From: Pelodera strongyloides
Lineage: Eukaryota; Nematoda; Chromadorea; Rhabditida; Rhabditidae
Length of the DNA stretch: 64,000 bases
Assembly (NCBI GenBank): GCA_036852015.1
Contig: JAANDG010000006.1
Location: 124,001-188,000, forward strand
Reading direction: 5' to 3'
Numbering within the stretch: the first letter of the stretch is position 1; each line of letters begins with the position of its first letter. The notes beneath the pieces were generated by a model. That model was not told the origin of the DNA, searched no databases, and saw nothing but the letters and a program-made list of their open reading frames with translations. A program made the translations under genes and the position numbers. Shown here one piece after another: positions 58,288 through 64,000 of the stretch.

Positions 58288-60890
58288 TTAGGGACCCGCA
58301 CGCGCGCTCAAAAGGCCGCGCCTCTTATGTATGAAAAGGGCGTACCATGGGGCTACAGTATCCTAAGAGGGAAATGACCATAATTAAGCTATTTACATAT
58401 GAAATACCACTTTTAATACATATTTGGTATGAGAATCACACCTAGATGGCTCCTGAACACAGTATTCCGCTCTAGCTTCAGTTTTGAAACTGAATTTTAG
58501 TGAAGGAATGAGTGCTCTCTCACGAAACTTTGTCTATAGTGTTTTATACACGTGTTTAACATACTGAGCAAGTTTGGTGAAAATCGGTTCCTGCAAAATG
58601 GAGTTATAAAAACTGAATATATAACATGTATTTTGTCGAAATTAGCGAATATCCCGATTTCCAGAGAGTGCTCTCTCGCGAAACTTAGGTTACATGTTCT
58701 TGATATTACTCTCTAATATTCCTGAAAGTTTAATCAAAATCGGTTCCTGCGTTTTTGTTTTATCTGCTAATTAAGTTGTAAAAAAATTTGAAATTCGCGC
58801 CCAAACAACCGTCTTTTCGTATTACATCGTGCGCGAAGTGGGCGGGGTTGCGATCGAGAGGCGGCATTTTTCTTTCTTTGGCCTACTTTTTTTACAATTG
58901 TTTCGTGAATTTTTATTGTGTATGTTTGTTTCTCATTTAAGTTTACATGTGCAAATTTATTTTCCACATTATTTAGTTCATATAGGCACCATTCTTTTTC
59001 GTTTAAACCTAAAAATTATGAAAATTTAGGGTTTAAAATTTAAATTTCGTTGTTTTGTTCAGTTTCTTTATGTGTTTTTTACTGTGCTACTACTCCTCAT
59101 TCTTTATTTTGGGCCAGATGCCGGATAAAATTTGGTTGACTAATAGTACTGTTCAGCATTTTTCGTATGAGCTTGAATTGCTTTGTTCTTCCTTTATTCC
59201 TTCGTATTTTCACAGTTATGTCGTCATGTAGAATTCTTTCCTTTTCAACATTTTTGGAGAGATATAGGGACCACAAACATTTGTTTTCCCTTCGAAACTT
59301 CTCTAATCCTCATTTATGTTTAATTTACTCAATGAACTATTCGTTTCAGGTAGAATGGTTCCGAGCATGTGTCCACGTGTATTGTCTAACGTCGAGGACA
59401 AGGAGGTGGAGATGACATCGCGTCTTGGTTCCTTGGTTGGGTTCCAACTTTACCTTCATCAAAATTGCAACGTTTAGAGGGCAGGTTCTATATTATATAG
59501 TTTTCACAAAAATGTGTTCCGCTTTGTATTTGATCATTGCCGAAGGTGGTAAAAAAATTGCCTAAAGTAGCTACTTAAACTATTCAAAAAATGACTCCGT
59601 TGACAATTACCGAATACCGAATTACCTCCCATTTGTCATTGTTATTGTTGCTGGAATTTTAATGCATTCATATTTGTTTATGTTTATTGTTAGCGGCGGA
59701 TACTCTGATTGTTCGATCTAGTTTCTTATTCTCTTTCTAGTGCTCTATGTATGCCACACGGTTGCTTATTGAGACTATTTCTGGTCCGTTTTGGGCTTTA
59801 TTTGCTCCTAATTGTAATTTGTTTTCTACTGTGATTCTGTAGAAGTAGAAACCAACTACAGCTCATGACTTAGCTTAGATGTTAATTACCTGATCTGTGT
59901 TTGATTCTTAGTTGCTTATCAATAGGATGATCCTTGTTTACCCCAGCTTGTGATTGGATTAATTAATTTATTTGTTTGTTACTGAAGATCAGTGTATGTG
60001 ACGATTGTTTCGCTTTTGCTCGCGCCCTAATTGTTCGACATGGTATTAGCTATTGAACCCTTTGTTCAGCCATTGTGTTATTTGTTGCTCGATTTACTTC
60101 GGTTCAGTTTTGTTTGCAGTAAATTCGGCTTCTCGGGTGATCGAGTTGTCCTGGCAATCCATGTGTTTTCTTTTTTGGTTTGTGTAACTTCGCGTGGTGA
60201 ATGGCGAAGAACAGAATGTTATTGTGGATACTGTGTTTTCTTGTACTAGCTGCTTGACGTGAAATCATTGTTAGTTACGCGGTGTATTTTTTTGTGATGT
60301 GTGTATAATGACTGAACATCGTGATGAATCATATTTGATTCTACTACTCCTTTCCCGTGCTAACCTAAACGGGTAATATTGTCAGGCGGCTCGCGTATAT
60401 AGTATATCGGAAACTTGTACATAACCTGTAATTAGGAGATAGAAGGTTACCTAGGTTTTCGTGAAATCGCTGTATTTTGCGACAAAATGTTGGTAATTTT
60501 AGCATTGTTTATTTGTTGAATGATAGTGTTGGACACTTAAAGCGCTTTAGCCATGCCATAATTGTTACGTTAAAGAGCAACCAGCGTAACGTCATTTTCA
60601 TTAAAATATACTAGTTCCTTGCTTTTTCATGCCTTGAGATCTATTCACTGTTCGAATAACTTGTAGCTCTGTGCTAGGGGGCGGAGCCTAGCTCTTTTCT
60701 GGTCGGGGATATACGCGAGCCCATAGTAAAAGAGGGCTTTATGAAATAAGGTATTAAAAATATCTCAGGAACTATTGGCCAGTATTTCGAAATATTAATA
60801 CATTTTCTATATATTTTCAACATGCTCTATTCAATGAGCATAAAATTAGCCCTATAGGACCACTTTCTTTTTTTGCTTGCGGGTCCCTAA
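58288..60890. mobile_element. Possible TA-flanked DNA transposon, 2.6 kb
   Basis: A 13-bp perfect inverted repeat, TTAGGGACCCGCA at 58288-58300 and its complement at 60878-60890, bounds the interval. Both ends can be read as GGGACCCGCA next to TA, the target preferred by Tc1/mariner and relatives. An internal direct repeat near 58510-58600 and 58665-58750 shares GAGTGCTCTCTC and AAAATCGGTTCCTGC. The inside is AT-rich with no transposase frame, so this would be a non-autonomous element, or two unrelated copies of one inverted element end. Confidence 0.4.
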
Positions 60891-61662
60891 ACAAAATTCC
60901 TGGACTCCCTGGAAGTGTTTTAAGGTGAACTGCGATTTCAACGCTTAACTTTTTTGTTATCAGCTGATTTGCCAAAGTTATATCCAACTGACCAACTTCC
61001 AACTGAGTTCACCGTTAATTGGTGTATTGGTTTGTTGTTATTTGTTGGAATAAAGTTTGCCCGAGTATTGGTTGTGTATGCTACGAACAGTGAACAGTTG
61101 TTGATTTTAAGTTACACAAACAAACGCAAATGTTTTGTAGTTTATTGGTTGTGTATTGTAAATAGTTGTTTTTAATTGATGTTTATAATTCAAGTGATTG
61201 GCGAGTTGCAAGTGAAATTTGCCGAATTGTACATGACAAGGTTTGTGCAGATTAAAATGTTAAGCGATGTTGAAGGGGGTTTTGCAGTTTTGTGTTTAAT
61301 AGATTCATGAATGATTATACTTTATGTGGATGCCGTTTTAGTTTCTTACTGAACCTGTTTTAGTTGCTACAGTCGGCCAGCGTCCGAAATTGTGGTCCCC
61401 GATTCGCTGGATCGCGGGTGTGGATAAGATGTCAAACTGAACTGGGCATACCCACAAGGGTGTGTTTTACAACTTTTTGTTTGTTTATGGCTCCAACTCC
61501 AACTGATCCCTTTGCTGGGACGGGAATAAAAGTTGGCTAAAGGTTCTTGATGTGTACCTTTGTGTTCTGGAGGATTTGGTGGTTGTGGTTTATGGTGACT
61601 GTTGTTATGCGAGTCGCACGCCTTTTGTTGTCTGGGAGTGAAAACTTCTGAATTCAACACAG
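60891..61662. other. No gene recognised
   Basis: AT-rich at first, less so after 61370. A 97-codon minus-strand frame at 61367-61660 is Ser/Pro/His-rich and lies beyond the polyadenylation signal of the gag-like gene. I see no support for it. Confidence 0.4.
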
Positions 61663-61668
61663 TTTATT
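61663..61668 (-). terminator. Polyadenylation signal of the gag-like gene
   Basis: AATAAA on the minus strand about 230 bases after the stop codon. Confidence 0.45.
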
Positions 61669-61896
61669 CAACAATTTACATAATAACAAGTTCTGACAGT
61701 ACAGTTCTACATACTAATAAGTTTTGACAGTTGGTAACGGGTTTAACATCGTTAAAGTTTTAACATTGAAAATTCGTTGAAGTTGATGAGAAAACACTAC
61801 TCCGGATGTTATTGCAGTTGACACTAACTACTACATACAGCTAACCGGGTTGTCAACTGAAACTGGCCTAAGTTTGAGGGAGGGTGGTGTCTGCAA

Positions 61897-62971
61897 CTAG
61901 TGTGTGGGATTGATGTTCCGTGGGTCGACATCACAAAAGCATTTGTGATGTCTCCCCCCACACACGCTGCAGGGATTGGTTTTGTGTCTGCTGAGACATT
62001 GGTAGGTCGAGCAAATCCCCGCAGCTGCTGCCTCTACAAGACGTGCCTCGTACGGAATCATGCGGAGATGAGCTTCTGTTCTGTGTGCGGACGCACACAG
62101 ACTACATTTTCCTGTTCTCGTTTCCCGTGATCTTTGGCGTCCAAGGAGTCTTGCTCTAGCCACCGGTCCCGCGCCAGGTGTCATAAGGGGGGCCGCCACG
62201 ATGTTTCCGCTATTCTCTGGACGCGGCGGAGGTGACGCAGTTTCCTGAACGGGTATCAGTTACCGGTCTCATTTTTTTTTTTCGTATGTCTCTGGGTAGC
62301 TGTGAGTTGTAGTTGTGAGTTTGCGGGTCTCATTATGAATGCGAGTGGATGGTCTAGTTAGTTGTTTGATCTCATTTCTCCCCTTTTTATGAGAGAGTTT
62401 GCTGAGTCGTTCTTCGTTCTAAGTGCTAGTTTATATGTGCAGGTTACCTGATTTTGATTCGCTGGTTGAGGCCGTTGAGGGGGTGTGGAAAGGTCTCTGC
62501 GAACCCTAGACGCAACCTGAGCCTGGGCCATTTTCGGAACCACGAATTGAGCGGATTGTTGATGTTGCTGCGGCGTTTCTACTGAGGGTGTCGATATCGA
62601 CGACGCCTGCAGAGTATCCGTTATCGCCTTCACCGTTCCCTAAATCAACAATCATAGTTTTTGTCTCTTACTTTTTCTTCGGAGCTGGAGTTGAGTTTTA
62701 ATTTACCGTTTCCCCACTCCGGTGCGGTAAGTTCAATATACGCGTAGCGTCTAGTTTAGTTACCAGTTTTGATTACTAGGCTTGTACCTTGCACGCATTA
62801 GTTAGTTAATTGAGTATTGAATCGTTAGTTACCTTTGGAGCGGTAGACCGCGAACGAGACCTGGGCTTGGGCTTTGATGGCGCCGAACCTGCTGGTGGTT
62901 CAATGGTAATGATTGCGAGCGAAATGTGGAACGGAAGCGTGTTTGTGATCAGAGACAGTCAAAGGTGAGTG
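61897..62971 (-). CDS. Gag-like gene with two introns and zinc knuckles
   Basis: Minus-strand exons: about 62971 (5' end not resolved) to 62833, 62639-62448, and 62244-61897 with the stop at 61897-61899. All joints are phase 0 with GTAAC donors and TTTAG or TTCAG acceptors. Exon 1 is basic (PSKPKPRSRSRSTAPK), exon 2 Gln/Pro-rich. Exon 3 carries a CSLCASAHRTEAH knuckle (the usual last Cys replaced by His), an ICSTYQC stretch, and a CSVCGGRHHKCFC knuckle fitting CX2CX3HX4C, as in BEL/Pao Gag. It ends soon after the second knuckle, and a minus-strand AATAAA follows at 61663-61668. No protease or polymerase follows. It could be a truncated element or a host gene derived from gag. No start codon was found in exon 1. 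Confidence 0.6.
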
Positions 62972-63395
62972 GCGATGTTTATACTCGACAGTATGGATGA
63001 TGAGATAGATTTTAGTTAAAGTACGCGGAAGTGCGCAGTGAGGTGTGTTATACGTTCTCCGTCTGTGGTAAGGGTAAGTTGTAGTTTGTGTGCACCTTGA
63101 GAGACGAGCATAGGAAAGAGGTGCACCCTACTATCAACGACATAAGCTGGAGTTACTAGTATAGAAGTAAAAGTTAAAAGCAAGTCGAGGGAATGGTTGG
63201 TCTCCCCTTGCCTCCGCTTTTATAGTTTTCCTGCCTGATGCCGCCGTGAAACGTTGAGGACGTCCTCGGGCACCTCCTCGGGCAAGTTGTTTACATTGTT
63301 GGGGGGTGCCCCGGACCGCACGACCGATCGATAATTGGCTCCGCCCCTCTCGTTGGGTTGCTCCGCCCCCTCATCTCGGTGTATATATGAGGGCG
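62972..63395 (-). promoter_or_regulatory. LTR-like promoter region with TATA box
   Basis: It lies between the end of a BEL/Pao polyprotein and the gag-like gene on the same strand. TATAAAAG is present on the minus strand at 63217-63224. Purine-rich GAGGGGGCGGAG and GAGGGGCGGAG stretches near 63330-63375 could be the polypurine tract. By position it should be the 3' LTR of the upstream element and would also drive the gag-like gene. Exact LTR ends could not be fixed because the partner LTR lies outside the window. Confidence 0.45.
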
Positions 63396-64000
63396 CTAGC
63401 GCTTTCCATCTGGGATTTGTGGATTGGGAGTTGGTTGGGTGGTTCGCTTAGCTGCTCTCGGTGGGTTGCGTCGTACATGGTTCTGGGTTTCAGCCTCCGC
63501 AGTTGTAGAATTTGCCGGGTGGGAATAGTTGTTTTTATTGGTTTTTAGTTCTAGGGGATATAACTGTAAGACTGGTCTAGTTAATTCGTTGCCTAATTGG
63601 TTGCGAACTATTGCTGATCTTACTTTCCCGTCTCTTCCGGTCATGAGTTGTATGATAGTTCCAATGTGCCATTTCCCTCTTGGTTGATTGGCGTCTTCAA
63701 TGAGGACGATCTCACCAATCTGGGGAATTCTAGTTTTACCTGCGTGGCTTTTTTGCCCGTGTTCTAGTTTGTGTGCTTCTCGCAGTTCATGTAGGTAGAT
63801 GTTTTTCCAAACTGTCCAAACGTGATCAAGTTCTTTTTCGAGTTTTGTAAGATTTTTCCGTATAGTTTCCACTGTATTGTCTCGCTCCGCTAAACGGAAG
63901 TCTGGATCAGAGTCATTCGATCCTTTTATGATGGGTGTTATTAAGTTCAGGCCTGGGGACACAAAGTCGATCGGGCGGATGACCTTTGCATCAACGTCGG
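63396..64000 (-). CDS. pol: BEL/Pao retrotransposon polyprotein, C-terminal end (partial)
   Basis: The minus-strand frame is open from the window edge to a stop at 63396. It contains VIRPIDFVSPGLNLITP, then IPQIGEIVLIEDANQPRGKW, HIGTIIQLMTGRDGKVRSA and RPVLQLYPLEL. These are the signatures of the domain at the C-terminus of BEL/Pao polyproteins, after the integrase core (DUF5641). The last 50 residues are a hydrophilic, Asn/Pro/Arg-rich tail. The integrase catalytic core and reverse transcriptase would lie beyond 64000. No internal stop or frameshift is seen, so the element may be intact. Confidence 0.9.
   Translation of the reverse strand, partial: DVDAKVIRPIDFVSPGLNLITPIIKGSNDSDPDFRLAERDNTVETIRKNLTKLEKELDHVWTVWKNIYLHELREAHKLEHGQKSHAGKTRIPQIGEIVLIEDANQPRGKWHIGTIIQLMTGRDGKVRSAIVRNQLGNELTRPVLQLYPLELKTNKNNYSHPANSTTAEAETQNHVRRNPPRAAKRTTQPTPNPQIPDGKR

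Noticed and set aside
63306..63548. Plus-strand 80-codon frame
   Set aside because: It is antisense to the LTR-like region and the end of the BEL/Pao frame, with no supporting signals.

Overview
The window looks like nuclear DNA of an invertebrate, most likely a nematode or similar small-genome animal. It is AT-rich, with short introns (GT donors, pyrimidine-rich TTTCAG or TTTTAG acceptors). It carries a BEL/Pao-type retrotransposon end, a Penelope-like reverse transcriptase fragment, a tRNA-like gene with a long variable arm, and long tandem-repeat arrays. There is no operon structure and no bacterial signature. All gene models below were built by eye from splice sites, reading-frame continuity and duplicate copies. 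No database search was possible, so the species is an inference.

Region 1 (about 1.3-11 kb, + strand) holds the best-supported gene. It has at least 15 coding exons whose phases all agree, giving about 730 residues. The N-terminal part looks helical. The middle is Pro/Gln-rich and includes a very recent tandem exon duplication. The C-terminal part is a run of phase-1 exons, each ending in a class II SH3-ligand core (PxxPxR/K). One intron contains a complete 1.84-kb non-autonomous LTR retrotransposon, and another contains a broken Penelope-like element.

Region 2 (about 12-38 kb) starts with a complete six-exon gene for a 148-residue orphan protein. It continues as a decaying landscape of duplicated exons: at least four copies of an AAKxxC exon, several copies of a KVGGL exon, a pair of YxLIxQDxENR exons, two segmental duplication blocks about 14 kb apart with conserved hairpin chains, and a 1.78-kb unit repeated three times in tandem. 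Most copies are broken; some exons and exon pairs remain open.

Region 3 (about 39.5-47 kb) has a GC-rich fold-back repeat, a 61-bp minisatellite, a G-rich strand-asymmetric tract, a 76-bp repeat, and a tandem array of exons coding for a GNTTHCGYC peptide. A candidate single-pass membrane protein gene follows (47.5-49.1 kb) with a polyadenylation signal.

Region 4 (49.26-56.61 kb) is a satellite array of about 50 units of 147-148 bp, with higher-order repeats. Region 5 (56.6-64 kb) is retroelement-rich: an LTR remnant, a possible TA-flanked DNA transposon, a gag-derived gene with two introns on the minus strand, an LTR-like promoter, and the C-terminal end of a BEL/Pao polyprotein running off the window.
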